Part shown: positions 24,036 to 32,310 of the stretch, piece by piece
Layout: each line of letters starts with the position of its first letter
Numbering within the stretch: position 1 is the first letter of the stretch
Origin: Galbitalea sp036271795
GTDB lineage: Bacteria > Actinomycetota > Actinomycetes > Actinomycetales > Microbacteriaceae
DNA: 32,848 nt
Reading direction: 5' to 3'
NCBI GenBank assembly: GCA_036271795.1
Contig: DATAZY010000072.1
Coordinates: 1 to 32,848, forward strand
The notes under the pieces: model-generated
The model's database searches: none
What the model was told of the DNA's origin: nothing
The model's input: the letters and a program-made list of their open reading frames with translations, nothing else
Position numbers and translations under genes: made by a program

Positions 24036-26546
24036 GTGAACGCAAACACGACGAACGGCGATGCGGGGCGCGAGAAGGCGTCCGCGGGAAATTGGGCGGA
24101 CGTCTCGCTGGGCAAGTCGCAGGACCGATGGCAGCGGTACTGGGCCGAGCATCGGACCTTTGTTCCGGTCGACGACGGGTCGAAGCCGCGCCAGTTCGTG
24201 CTCGACATGTTTCCTTATCCGTCGGGCGATCTCCACGTGGGCCATGCCGAAGCATTCGTGATGGGTGACATCGTCGCTCGTTTCGCCAAGTTGAACGGCT
24301 ATGACGTCCTCCACCCGATCGGCTGGGACTCTTTCGGCCTGCCAGCGGAGAACGCGGCGATCCAGCGCGACGAGCACCCGGCGCGGTGGACCTACGCCAA
24401 CATCGAGACCCAAGCGACCTCGCTTTCGCGGTATGGGCTGAGCTTCGATTGGGGTCGGCGCTTGCACACCTCCGACCCAGAGCACTACCGGTGGACCCAG
24501 TGGCTCTTCCTGCGGTTTCGGGAGCGGGGGCTGGCCTACCGTAAGGATTCCTTCGTTAATTGGTGCCCAAAGGACCAAACAGTGCTAGCTAACGAGCAGG
24601 TTGTTGACGGCCTATGCCAGCGGTGTGGGTCGGTTGTCACCAAGCGCAAACTGAACCAGTGGTATTTCAAGACCACCGACTATGCGCAGCGATTGCTGGA
24701 TGACATGGAGCAACTCGTCGGCGGTTGGCCGGAGCGAGTGCTAGCCATGCAGCGCAACTGGATCGGCCGGTCGACTGGCGCGTATGTGGACTTCGACCTC
24801 AAGGGTGAACCCGAGCCGGTGACCGTGTTCACCACGCGGCCGGACACGCTGCACGGCGTCACGTTCCTGGTCGTCGCGCCCGAGTCGGACCTGGCGACGC
24901 GGATCTGCGCTGATGATCGAAGAGCCGAGTTTGATGCGTACCTCAAGCGCACCATGCTCGCCACTGAGATTGAACGGCAGTCGACGGAGCGGCCCAAGAC
25001 GGGCGTGTTTCTGGGCAGGTACGCGATCAACCCGGTCAATGGTGAGCGAATTCCGATCTGGGCGGCCGACTATATACTGGCCGACTACGGCACCGGCGTG
25101 ATCATGGCCGTTCCGGCTCATGATCAGCGCGACTTGGATTTCGCGCGGGTCCACGACCTGGAAGTACGCACCGTGATCGACACTGGCGAGGAACACCCGT
25201 CGGTTAACTTCGTGGCGATCACAGGCGAAGGGACCTACATCAACTCCGGTCGGTTGGACGGGCTCACCCACAAGGAGTCGGCCCTCGCGAAAATGATCGA
25301 CATCTTGGCTGAGTCCGGCGCGGGCCGGGCGGCGACTACATACCGAATGCGTGACTGGCTGCTAAGCAGGCAGCGTTTCTGGGGCTGCCCAATTCCGATC
25401 ATCCGCTGCGAGCAGTGCGGGGAAGTGCCGGTGCCTGATGATCAGCTGCCAGTCGAGCTGCCGCGTCTCACCGGCACTGCGCTCGCCCCGCACGGAACCT
25501 CGCCCCTGGCCGCCGCGACGGAGTGGGTAAACGTCGACTGTCCGCAGTGCGGTGGACCAGCGAGTCGAGACACCGACACGATGGACACATTCGTCGACTC
25601 CTCCTGGTACTTCTTCCGGTATTGTTCACCGGCGTACGCCAACGGCCCCTTCGACCCAGCTGACGTCAAGCGCTGGATGCCCGCCGCGCAGTACATCGGC
25701 GGCGTGGAGCACGCTACCTCGCACCTGTTGTACATGCGGTTCTTCACCAAAGTCCTCCACGACATGGGCATGGTTGACTTCACCGAGCCAGTGCGTCGAC
25801 TTCTGAACCAGGGACAGGTGATCAATCAAGGCAAGGCGATGAGTAAGTCGTTGGGTAACGGCGTCGATCTAAGCAAACAGATCGAGGAGTTCGGAGTCGA
25901 TGCCGTGCGCACCACGATCGTGTTTGCCGGGCCACCCGAGGCCGACATTGACTGGGCGGACGTGTCCGCTGGCAGCACTCTGAAGTTCCTGCGGAGGGCG
26001 TGGCGACTGGCCACTGATGTAACCAGTGCAGTTGGCGTAGATGCGGCCGGAGGCGATCGATCGCTTCGGCAGACGCTGCACTCCCTTGTCGATGAGATCA
26101 CCGAGTTGATGACCCATCGGAAGTTCAACGTGGCGCTGGCACGTGTCATGCAGGTTGTCAACGCCGTGCGCAAGGTGATTGACGCTCGCCCCGACGGGGG
26201 ATTGGATCCCGCCGTGCGGGAGGCGGTCGAGGCGGTGACAATCATGCTGAGCCTGGTCGCTCCGTACCTCGCGGAGGAGATGTGGGTGAGGCTGGGACAC
26301 TCGCCGTCAGTGGCCGAAGCCAGCTGGCCAGTCGTTGATCCTGCGCTACTGCTTCGGCGATCGGTCACCTGCGTCGTTCAGGTCGGCGGCAAGGTACGCG
26401 GGAGAATAGCCGTCCGCCCTGACATTACTGAAGACGAGCTGCTCGCAACCGCGCTCTTGGAACCGTCGGTTGTCAAAGCTCTAAACGGGCGAACGATACT
26501 CAACTCCATCGTCCATGCGCCGAGGCTCGTCAGCTTGGTCGCATAG
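24036..26546 (+). CDS. leuS: Leucyl-tRNA synthetase, probably a second, accessory copy
   Basis: A class I synthetase of 836 residues that charges tRNA-Leu. The HIGH motif appears as HVGH (residues 67-70) and the KMSKS loop as AMSKS (601-605). The editing domain is complete in appearance: TTRPDT at 266-271 and DYGTGVIMAVPAHDQRDLDF, which carries the conserved Asp. The tRNA-binding end is present (VQVGGKVRGRIAV). The length is at the short end of normal. The start is GTG 24036 with AAAAGGA upstream. It lies 40 bases after padR rather than in a housekeeping leuS setting (usually near comEA or trnL-type genes), so it is likely an acquired paralogue. It could serve as a resistant target against a LeuRS inhibitor; the other copy is not visible here. 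Confidence 0.93.
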   Translation: MNANTTNGDAGREKASAGNWADVSLGKSQDRWQRYWAEHRTFVPVDDGSKPRQFVLDMFPYPSGDLHVGHAEAFVMGDIVARFAKLNGYDVLHPIGWDSFGLPAENAAIQRDEHPARWTYANIETQATSLSRYGLSFDWGRRLHTSDPEHYRWTQWLFLRFRERGLAYRKDSFVNWCPKDQTVLANEQVVDGLCQRCGSVVTKRKLNQWYFKTTDYAQRLLDDMEQLVGGWPERVLAMQRNWIGRSTGAYVDFDLKGEPEPVTVFTTRPDTLHGVTFLVVAPESDLATRICADDRRAEFDAYLKRTMLATEIERQSTERPKTGVFLGRYAINPVNGERIPIWAADYILADYGTGVIMAVPAHDQRDLDFARVHDLEVRTVIDTGEEHPSVNFVAITGEGTYINSGRLDGLTHKESALAKMIDILAESGAGRAATTYRMRDWLLSRQRFWGCPIPIIRCEQCGEVPVPDDQLPVELPRLTGTALAPHGTSPLAAATEWVNVDCPQCGGPASRDTDTMDTFVDSSWYFFRYCSPAYANGPFDPADVKRWMPAAQYIGGVEHATSHLLYMRFFTKVLHDMGMVDFTEPVRRLLNQGQVINQGKAMSKSLGNGVDLSKQIEEFGVDAVRTTIVFAGPPEADIDWADVSAGSTLKFLRRAWRLATDVTSAVGVDAAGGDRSLRQTLHSLVDEITELMTHRKFNVALARVMQVVNAVRKVIDARPDGGLDPAVREAVEAVTIMLSLVAPYLAEEMWVRLGHSPSVAEASWPVVDPALLLRRSVTCVVQVGGKVRGRIAVRPDITEDELLATALLEPSVVKALNGRTILNSIVHAPRLVSLVA

Positions 26547-26642
26547 CCAGTTGCGATTCCCGTGACGCGCGCCGTCAGGTTGTGCTTGGAGAGCCACACC
26601 AATCAACCGCCGAGGTCCCGCGCGGATGCCAAGTGTGAGAGC

Positions 26643-27194
26643 TCATTTCGTGAACGTTGAGCTGCGGTGGATTCGATGTCGTCGTACGGCCGCGCGATTG
26701 GCGCAGCGGACGCTGCAATAAACCTGTCGCCCGTTGCGTGTGATGTCTACGACGACATTGCGACAAAGGTCGCCAGGTGCGCTGCCTGCGGCGCACCTGG
26801 CGAGGCGACTCATGCCTCGAGTGGTCAGGTGCAGTGCAGTGCCGACGCTGATGACGGCGTCGAGAACATGCGGCAGCGTCTGGTCGATGTCGCGATAATG
26901 AAGGTGCCAGCCCTCACCGTCGTGGCTAGTCAGTCGAGGGTATGCGGATGTTTGTGCAAGGTATCGATTGAGCAGGGCGGCGCGCTGGTCGGGAATTACT
27001 TCGTCCACAACAGCCAGCCATCGGTCGATCACCGAACGGACTTCGGCATGGTCGGCGAATCGAGGCGGCGCGAATACCAATCGCATGCCGAAGGAGCGCG
27101 CTCGATCGATGACACCCGAACGATCGCCTGGCCAGTCGTTAGCGAGGGATGCCGCAAGCAAGACCGCGTACTCACCGTAAGGGTTGAGATGCAT
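26643..27194 (-). CDS. CGNR zinc-finger (ABATE-domain) putative regulator
   Basis: A protein of 183 residues. The N-terminal part (about 1-130) begins MHLNPYGEYAVLLAASLAND and matches the stress-response ABATE-type domain of the CGNR family. The C-terminal zinc finger reads RCAAGSAPGDLCRNVVVDIT, then QVYCSVRCANRAAVRRHR: four Cys, with CANR in place of the usual CGNR. The extra residues between the first two Cys (AAGSAPGDL) are unusual; the family normally has two to five. These proteins are thought to bind DNA as regulators. It is divergent from the LysE exporter with only a 46-base gap, so it may control that gene. The ATG at 27194 is at a natural N terminus for the family. Confidence 0.8.
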   Translation of the reverse strand: MHLNPYGEYAVLLAASLANDWPGDRSGVIDRARSFGMRLVFAPPRFADHAEVRSVIDRWLAVVDEVIPDQRAALLNRYLAQTSAYPRLTSHDGEGWHLHYRDIDQTLPHVLDAVISVGTALHLTTRGMSRLARCAAGSAPGDLCRNVVVDITRNGRQVYCSVRCANRAAVRRHRIHRSSTFTK

Positions 27195-27240
27195 AAGGTC
27201 ATTACATCACAATGGCAAGGAACTGCTCCGCTGAGAGGAA

Positions 27241-27906
27241 ATGGTCGTGATAACAGTCGGTGGGTTGTCTTGGGGTGCGGCCGGTGGTATGGCACTGGCC
27301 GCGTTGATCGTGGTGCTCACTCCGGGGCCAAACATGATCTACCTGGTGTCTCGCAGCATCGCGCAGGGCCGGGTCGCCGGGCTAATCTCCCTGGCTGGAA
27401 CGGGAGCGGGATTTCTTGCGTATATGACGATGGCGAACCTTGGCCTGGCCGTTGTCTTCGTGGTCGTCCCGTGGCTCTACGTGGGCTTCAAGGCCTTGGG
27501 TGTCGCCTACCTTCTTTATCTCGCATGGAAAGCTCTTCGACCGGGAGGAAGTGGGGTGTTTGAGGCGCACGCGCGAGTACATGACTCGCCGTGGAAGTTG
27601 TTTCGGATGGGGTTGATAACCAACTTGCTCAACCCGAAGGCCGCGATCATGTATCTTGCCCTCATCCCGCAGTTCGTGGACTCATATCGTGGCAACACCA
27701 TTGTCCAAGGCTTCGCGCTCGGAAGCGTTCAGATCATCGTCAGCATGATCGTCAACGCGTCGATCGTGTTGACGGCCGGATCGATAGCGGGATTCGTTTC
27801 CACTCGACCGACCTGGACCCGATGGCAACGTCGCATCACCGGGGGCCTCCTCGGCGTGGTGGCGCTGCTCCTAGCCAGAGAAGTGCCTCAGGCAGCTCGG
27901 CCATGA
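27241..27906 (+). CDS. LysE/RhtB-family amino-acid or metabolite exporter
   Basis: A membrane protein of 221 residues with about six hydrophobic segments. The family signature is clear at the N terminus: GGMALAALIVVLTPGPNMIYLVSRSIAQGR, with the Pro-Gly-Pro-Asn motif, followed by GLISLAGTGAGFLAY. LITNLLNPKAAIMYLALIPQFVD in the middle is the second conserved block. LysE proteins export amino acids or related small molecules by proton exchange; the substrate is not predictable here. GAGGAA runs directly into the ATG at 27241; GTG at 27247 has better spacing and may be the real start. It is divergent from the CGNR regulator. Confidence 0.88.
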   Translation: MVVITVGGLSWGAAGGMALAALIVVLTPGPNMIYLVSRSIAQGRVAGLISLAGTGAGFLAYMTMANLGLAVVFVVVPWLYVGFKALGVAYLLYLAWKALRPGGSGVFEAHARVHDSPWKLFRMGLITNLLNPKAAIMYLALIPQFVDSYRGNTIVQGFALGSVQIIVSMIVNASIVLTAGSIAGFVSTRPTWTRWQRRITGGLLGVVALLLAREVPQAARP

Positions 27907-28012
27907 TCGCTCGGGCAACGCGAGAAGGACTTCCATCGCCGAATAGGGACGGACAATAGGTACCGGCGGGCCAGAATGATCACTTTGACGGCGGCGTTCC
28001 AACTCGCACTTG

Positions 28013-28495
28013 TCACCCCTGTGGCTCTTCGTCCTCCCAGCGCCAGACGGGCACGGGTTGGTCGCTCGAGGTATCGGCGCCCGGTTGGGAGACAGCCTGT
28101 GCGATCGTCGATCCCCAGTTCAGATAGTCGAGGAGGCGCCGACGGAAGACATCATCGGTGGGAAGCCCGACCTCGTCGGCGGCTTCGACAAAGACCTCGA
28201 CAAATCGTGCCCGGTGGCGTTCTTGGATGTCCAGCCCCGCGTGATGACCCAGCAATGCTGCGTGCCCACCGTGGTACTGGGTGTATAACCGCGGGCCGCC
28301 GAGCACCTCGGTGAGCCAATCGGCCAGATGCTCAACATGACCGGGACGCGCATCGGTGCCGAAAATTTCGATCAGCACCGGATCCGTCACGCAACGCTGG
28401 TACTGGACAGCGGCAAGACGCAAAAGTGCCGTGCGGCCACCTGCGTACTCATAAATCGTCGAACGCTCCCGACGGTTTGCATCCGCCCATGTCAT
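28013..28495 (-). CDS. Group II truncated haemoglobin
   Basis: A haem protein of 160 residues of the truncated (2/2) globin family, group II. Landmarks: TIYEYAGGRTALLRLAAVQYQR at the N terminus, GTDARPGHVEHLADWLTEVLGGP with the proximal-side His, YHGGHAALLGHHAGLDI, and LLDYLNWGSTIAQ with the conserved Trp of helix G. It probably binds oxygen or nitric oxide in the cytoplasm. It is the second gene of a leftward pair: its ATG overlaps the stop of the monooxygenase gene in an ATGA arrangement. The tail of about 25 residues (DTSSDQPVPVWRWEDEEPQG) is acidic and unusual. A coupled globin and ABM monooxygenase suggests redox or oxygen-dependent cofactor work for the enzyme. Confidence 0.85.
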   Translation of the reverse strand: MTWADANRRERSTIYEYAGGRTALLRLAAVQYQRCVTDPVLIEIFGTDARPGHVEHLADWLTEVLGGPRLYTQYHGGHAALLGHHAGLDIQERHRARFVEVFVEAADEVGLPTDDVFRRRLLDYLNWGSTIAQAVSQPGADTSSDQPVPVWRWEDEEPQG

Positions 28496-28785
28496 TGCAC
28501 GACCAACCGGTAGTGCTTCATCTCGACTATTTGTTCAAGGAACGGTTTCACCGCGGCAAAGAACTCGGCGAACGCAGGGCCACCGCGAAAGCCCCGCTCG
28601 TGTCCCTCAATCGAGTCCCACTCGATCCGGACAATGCAATGCTCGGGCTCCTCGACGCCTCGGGAAACCTCGACGCTCATGCAGTGCTCGTCTGCCCGTA
28701 GCACTCGAGTCGCGCGGCGGTACGCCTCCTCGAATTCCTCAGCACGGGCCGACGGCACGACGTACCGGATGTATTCAATGACCAT
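28492..28785 (-). CDS. Antibiotic biosynthesis monooxygenase (ABM) family protein
   Basis: A small dimeric ferredoxin-like-fold protein of 97 residues. IEYIRYVVPSARAEEFEEAY at the N terminus, CMSVEVSRGVEEPEHCIVRIEWDSIEGHERGF in the middle, and the terminal FAAVKPFLEQIVEMKHYRLV are typical of ABM (cofactor-free monooxygenase or quinol-oxidase-like) proteins that act on small aromatic substrates. It is the first gene of the leftward pair with the truncated haemoglobin and is coupled to it. It is divergent from a TetR-type regulator 44 bases away, which probably controls the pair. Confidence 0.87.
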   Translation of the reverse strand: MVIEYIRYVVPSARAEEFEEAYRRATRVLRADEHCMSVEVSRGVEEPEHCIVRIEWDSIEGHERGFRGGPAFAEFFAAVKPFLEQIVEMKHYRLVVQ

Positions 28786-28817
28786 GAGGGCTCCTTGCTC
28801 CTATCAATCCACTACAG

Positions 28818-28829
28818 TATCGTATTTAT
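28818..28829 (+). promoter_or_regulatory. Likely -10 region of the TetR gene (leaderless)
   Basis: TATCGT (28818-28823) and the AT run after it end just before the ATG at 28830 and no ribosome site is present, which suggests transcription begins at the start codon. TACAGTATCGTA (28813-28824) is an imperfect palindrome overlapping it, a possible operator for autoregulation and for the divergent ABM gene. Confidence 0.35.
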
Positions 28830-29438
28830 ATGTCATCACTGCCGTCAACCTCAGTCAAGAGACCGGGACGAGTTCGGGATCTCTCGATCGACGAGCGCGT
28901 GCTGGCGGTCGCGGGCCAGCACCTGTCCGCCCGCGGATACGAGGCCCTGTCTCTCGCCGCGGTCGCCAGCGAGGCGGGGACAACCCGTCAGGCGCTCTAT
29001 CGCCGCTGGCCGGGCAAAGCCAGCTTGGCCGCTGATGCGCTGCTTGCCGCGGCCGCGGCCGGACCCGAAAACCACTCCGCAGACCCGCTGGAAGACTTGA
29101 CGGCCGAGCTCACAGACTTTCAGCGTGGCGTCTCCCTGCCTGGGCGTCTCTCGCTGGTCGGCACAATGCTCCAGGACGCGACCGCGCCCGAGGCGCGCGC
29201 CCGCTACCAAGCCAAGGTCGTCGCGCCAAGGCGAGCCCGGCTCCTGGCCATCCTCCGAAGGGCCCAAAACATCGGCCTGATCGATCCCGATGCCGACCTC
29301 GAAATCGCTGTCACGCTGTGCACCGGCTCTTGGTACGCCACCGCTCTCGCTGGGCGGCAACCACCACCCGACTGGCCAGCCCGAACCGGGGCACTGGTCT
29401 GGCGCGCCGTTGGTGGTGCTCAGGGGCTCAGCCCATAG
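28830..29438 (+). CDS. TetR/AcrR-family transcriptional regulator
   Basis: A protein of 202 residues with the N-terminal TetR DNA-binding domain: ERVLAVAGQHLSARGYEALS, then the helix-turn-helix SLAAVASEAGTTRQALYRRWPGKASLAADAL. The C-terminal domain has TMLQDATAPEARARYQAKVVAPRRARLLAILRRA, typical of TetR_C ligand-binding domains. It probably represses the divergent ABM-globin operon and its own gene; the ligand is unknown. The ATG at 28830 has no ribosome site, so the mRNA is probably leaderless. Confidence 0.9.
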   Translation: MSSLPSTSVKRPGRVRDLSIDERVLAVAGQHLSARGYEALSLAAVASEAGTTRQALYRRWPGKASLAADALLAAAAAGPENHSADPLEDLTAELTDFQRGVSLPGRLSLVGTMLQDATAPEARARYQAKVVAPRRARLLAILRRAQNIGLIDPDADLEIAVTLCTGSWYATALAGRQPPPDWPARTGALVWRAVGGAQGLSP

Positions 29439-29594
29439 TGTGATTCGCGACTCACTCACCTACGTAACCCGGAGGCCGCGACGTGTCGAGAACCTTGCTC
29501 GGTTGTCCCGACCACCGGTGAATCCGAAATTAGATTCCTCGTAGACACAGATCGGCTCAACGGTGTGCCTCGTGGCATCGCACACGGGTCGAGC

Positions 29595-29960
29595 TCACCG
29601 ATCGAATACGACCTCAACTAACGGGCTGTTTTCGACCCAGGATGCCTTGGTGGACAACGCCGTCGCCGATGGCAATATCCCAGCGAACACCAAGCCGCGT
29701 TCCGAGGGCTCAGCGATCAGCCGTGCAGTCGCGTGAAGGTCTGCGATCGTCGTCGTCTTCAAGTGGAAGACAAACATTGGATTTGCCTCGAGGTTCGCGT
29801 ACCAGGATCGAGGTCGGTCGGGGGTGCCGGTGATGTAGAACCTGCCCTCCAACCGATGAAACCAGATCTCGATCCGACGCGGTTCACCAGACTTCCGGCC
29901 GATCGTAGTTATGTCGATAACCTGGTCGTTTGCAAGCGCGTTCGACACTTGGTCGGTCAT
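29595..29960 (-). CDS. Nitroreductase/deazaflavin-dependent oxidoreductase-like protein (Ddn/DUF385)
   Basis: A split-barrel protein of 121 residues. DITTIGRKSGEPRRIEIWFHRLEGRFYIT, with the TxGRKSGxxR motif, and RSWYANLEANPMFVFHLK are the family signatures, shared with the F420-dependent nitroreductase Ddn and with PNP-oxidase-like proteins. Ddn-type members reduce quinones or nitro compounds with F420H2; others bind FMN or haem. The N terminus before residue 15 is short, so there is no membrane-anchoring segment as in Ddn. The gene is leftward with no close operon partner: about 155 bases separate it from the convergent TetR gene, a stretch in which nothing else is seen. Confidence 0.82.
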   Translation of the reverse strand: MTDQVSNALANDQVIDITTIGRKSGEPRRIEIWFHRLEGRFYITGTPDRPRSWYANLEANPMFVFHLKTTTIADLHATARLIAEPSERGLVFAGILPSATALSTKASWVENSPLVEVVFDR

Positions 29961-30036
29961 GATTGGTCTTCCTCCACGTTGGACTAGGGACTAGTTGTTG
30001 CCTGGCCTGGGCTCCTCCGACTAACGCCGTGGTCGG

Positions 30037-30258
30037 CTAACGCCTCGCTCCGCCGATCAGTCGGGCAGCATACTGCTCGCGGGTTCTCTGCTCAGACACA
30101 TTTGCAAACTGCAATCGGTGTTGCTCGCGAGTCATTCGATGTCCTCGCGACCATCTGACCAGAGCCATGCCAACGCGGTAGGCGATCAACTCGGGCGTCC
30201 GCGCGCCTGGGCTAACACGGCTCTTGAGTACGGGTGTGAAGGCGACTGAAGCCAACAT
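30037..30258 (-). CDS. Small basic protein, unknown
   Basis: A short protein of 73 residues, starting MLASVAFTPVLKSRVSPGAR. A strong ribosome site (AAGGAG with a seven-base spacer) supports the start at 30258. There is a weakly hydrophobic segment (LIAYRVGMALVRWSRG), then an Arg/Gln-rich helical tail (TREQHRLQFANVSEQRTREQYAARLIG). Similar short Arg-rich proteins are frequent in actinobacteria and have no assigned role. It follows the ArsR-type regulator by 76 bases on the same strand, so it may be co-transcribed and autoregulated with it. Confidence 0.6.
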   Translation of the reverse strand: MLASVAFTPVLKSRVSPGARTPELIAYRVGMALVRWSRGHRMTREQHRLQFANVSEQRTREQYAARLIGGARR

Positions 30259-30334
30259 GTTTTTGCTCCTTGATCTTGTTATTAAAACTTCGTTGCACCG
30301 AGGATGTAATTGGCCGATTCATGAGTCCGCCAAT

Positions 30335-30970
30335 TCATGACGGAGCGCTGTCAACTGTGGTTTGAGCTTCTTCCTCGAGGACGGGGAAGATGTTCAGATG
30401 GACCTGGACAGGTCGTGAACCATCTGGGCTTTTCCGTAGATATGGTTTGAGTATTTCGCTTCGGGCGTTGGCCAGCGCCGCGCTTACTTGCGCGAATTGT
30501 TCGGCAGTGAGGCGAACGTTTGTAGTTGTGAGCTGCGCGGCGTCCGTCCATTCACGCGGGAGTTTTTCAGAGCCATAGCGACGGAAATCGTCAATGTGGC
30601 GACGGCGTTGTTGTTCGAATTCCGAGAGCACAATCTGAGCAGCAGCTTGACCGCTAGCGCTGCTGTGTTCGCCCTCTGGCGACCATCGCCAGCCAGCCCC
30701 GGGAATTCGCTCCCACCAGCGCTCTCGCGAAGAGCCAAGTCCGTCAACTTCTCTAACGAATCCGTGTCGGTCGAGCTGGCGCAGGTGATAGCTCGTTTGA
30801 GCGCTCGACTCCCGCAATATTTCGGCTATTTGCGACGCTGTCGCCGGTCCGTGAACCGTCAGATAGTCGAGCATGGCGACTCGCAATGGATGGGCGAGAC
30901 CTTTGAGGCTTGCCGGATCCAATTCGCGCGCGAGCGGAATACTTGGAGATTTGCGTTTGCCTTCGTGCAT
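30335..30970 (-). CDS. ArsR-type helix-turn-helix regulator
   Basis: A protein of 211 residues. The N-terminal winged helix is clear: DPASLKGLAHPLRVAMLDYL, then ATASQIAEILRESSAQTSYHLRQLDRHGFV and SRERWWE, the usual ArsR-family pattern without the metal-binding Cys set (no ELCVCDL-type motif). The C-terminal half is helical (AAQIVLSEFEQQRRRHIDDF) and ends in a short acidic segment. It probably senses an organic ligand or a physiological state rather than a metal. Its upstream region (30971-31060) contains AT-rich repeats of CTCTGC and TCTGCAG-like strings that could be its operator. It appears intact. Confidence 0.85.
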   Translation of the reverse strand: MHEGKRKSPSIPLARELDPASLKGLAHPLRVAMLDYLTVHGPATASQIAEILRESSAQTSYHLRQLDRHGFVREVDGLGSSRERWWERIPGAGWRWSPEGEHSSASGQAAAQIVLSEFEQQRRRHIDDFRRYGSEKLPREWTDAAQLTTTNVRLTAEQFAQVSAALANARSEILKPYLRKSPDGSRPVQVHLNIFPVLEEEAQTTVDSAPS

Positions 30971-31101
30971 AGAGCCAACCTAGCACGGCAGAGCTTTCTC
31001 TGCATAGAAAGTTCTGCAGAAATAACTCTGCCTACTCGTGGATCTAGAGTAACATTTCCCCAAGTATGTCGTTTCCCGCCGGACCCCGGTTCGCCCCTTT
31101 A

Positions 31102-31126
31102 TGGGGGTGTCCGGCCCCCGTTTTTT
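31102..31126 (+). terminator. Terminator-like hairpin at the left end of the IS3 element
   Basis: GGGGG (31103-31107) can pair with CCCCC (31115-31119) around TGTCCGG, followed by G and six T. It overlaps the left terminal repeat. It could stop outside transcription from entering the IS, a known protective design, but it may simply be a by-product of the terminal sequence. Confidence 0.35.
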
Positions 31127-31180
31127 GGTCCATTTCTTGTGTTAGTGCTTTCGATAATGAGAGTGCAAATGGAGCAATGA

Positions 31181-31462
31181 ATGGCAACGGCGAAGAGATT
31201 CACGACAGAGCAGATCGTGGCGAAACTGCGTGAGGCGGAGAAGCTTCAGGCGCAGGGGATGTCGATTGGGCAGTTGTGGAAACGGTTGCAGATCTCGGAC
31301 CAGACGTTCTTCCGGTGGCGCTTGAAGTACGGTGCCTTGAACGAGGATGAGGCCTAGCGTTTGAATGCCCTGGAGCGGGAGAATTCGCGTTTGAAGCGGA
31401 TCGTCGCGGAGCAGGCTTTGGACATTTCGATGTTGAAGGATGTGAACCGGGGAAGTTGGTGA
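31181..31462 (+). pseudogene. IS3 OrfA, helix-turn-helix protein with in-frame stop
   Basis: The frame reads MATAKRFTTEQIVAKLREAE and the helix-turn-helix GMSIGQLWKRLQISDQTFFRW, as in other IS3 OrfA proteins, then meets TAG at 31355-31357, codon 59. After the stop it continues RLNALERENSRLKRIVAEQA, the leucine zipper that normally dimerises OrfA and takes part in the OrfAB fusion. The stop therefore separates the DNA-binding and dimer parts. The frame ends at TGA 31462 and overlaps the orfB start, the normal site for programmed -1 frameshifting. Confidence 0.8.
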
Positions 31463-32310
31463 GCCTGTCCCAGCGGCGGGCCGCGGTCGCTTTCCTGATG
31501 AAGAAGCATCGGGTTTCCGAGCGTCGCGCCTGCCGTGTGCTGGGGCAGCATCGGTCGACGAACCGATACCAGGCGGTACCAGGTGACTTCGAAGCCCGGC
31601 TGATCGAGGCCATGAAGGGGCTCGCGGAACGCTTCCCGAGATATGGATATCGGCGCGTCCATGCCCTGTTAGTGGCGGAGGGCTGGCCGGTGAACGTGAA
31701 ACGGATCGAGCACCTCTCGTCGTTGGAGGGCTTGAAAGTCCCGCCACGACGCTTGGATCGTGGTCAGAAGGCCTTCGGGACCAGCGAATTCTCTGCTTGG
31801 GCGTTGCCGGCTCTGTCGCGAACCCACATTTGGTCGTATGACTTCGTGTCAGTGCGCCTGCTGAACGGGTCCGGGTTTCGGGTGTTGAACGTGGTCGATG
31901 AATACACACGCGAAGCGCTCGGCTCCCGGGTTGCGTCCTCGATCGGGGCGAGGGATGTCACCAAGCATCTGGCGAAGTTGTTCGAGCAGCATGGCCGGCC
32001 TTCGATGCTCAGGTCTGACAACGGGCGGAAGTTCGTCGCTGCAACCGTTAAAAACTGGTTGCGGGCTCAGGGGGTTGAGCTGGTGTTCATCCAGAAGGCG
32101 TCGCCGCAGCAGAACTGCTATGTCGAACGCTTCAACGGATCGATGCGGGACGAGCTCCTCAACGGGGAAACGTTCCGAACTCTGACCGAGGCGCGGGTCG
32201 TGATCGAGGCGTGGCTTAACCAATACAACAACTTCCGGCCGCACGGCGCTCTCGGGATGAAGGCCCCGGCGGCGTTCGCCGCAGCACTGGTCGCAGAGTT
32301 GAAGGGATGA
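31459..32310 (+). CDS. IS3 OrfB transposase (DDE integrase), probably inactive
   Basis: About 283 residues: a helical HTH_21 region (KKHRVSERRACRVLGQHRST), then the rve integrase core with the DDE residues in HIWSYDFVSVRLLNGSGFRV, MLRSDNGRKFVA and YVERFNGSMRDEL. The family consensus around these residues is altered: DNGRKF for DNGPEF, and SPQQNCYVERFN for SPWQNGYVESFN. The HLSSLEGLKVP segment also departs from the usual RLWR-EGLKVP. The three acidic residues remain. With orfA interrupted, no full OrfAB fusion can be made from this copy. The start is GTG 31459 or TTG 31456, within the orfA end. Confidence 0.85.
   Translation: MSLSQRRAAVAFLMKKHRVSERRACRVLGQHRSTNRYQAVPGDFEARLIEAMKGLAERFPRYGYRRVHALLVAEGWPVNVKRIEHLSSLEGLKVPPRRLDRGQKAFGTSEFSAWALPALSRTHIWSYDFVSVRLLNGSGFRVLNVVDEYTREALGSRVASSIGARDVTKHLAKLFEQHGRPSMLRSDNGRKFVAATVKNWLRAQGVELVFIQKASPQQNCYVERFNGSMRDELLNGETFRTLTEARVVIEAWLNQYNNFRPHGALGMKAPAAFAAALVAELKG

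Noticed and set aside
26667..27563. Rightward frame of 298 codons over the CGNR and LysE genes
   Set aside because: It is antisense to the CGNR gene and out of frame with LysE; both real genes have clear family motifs.
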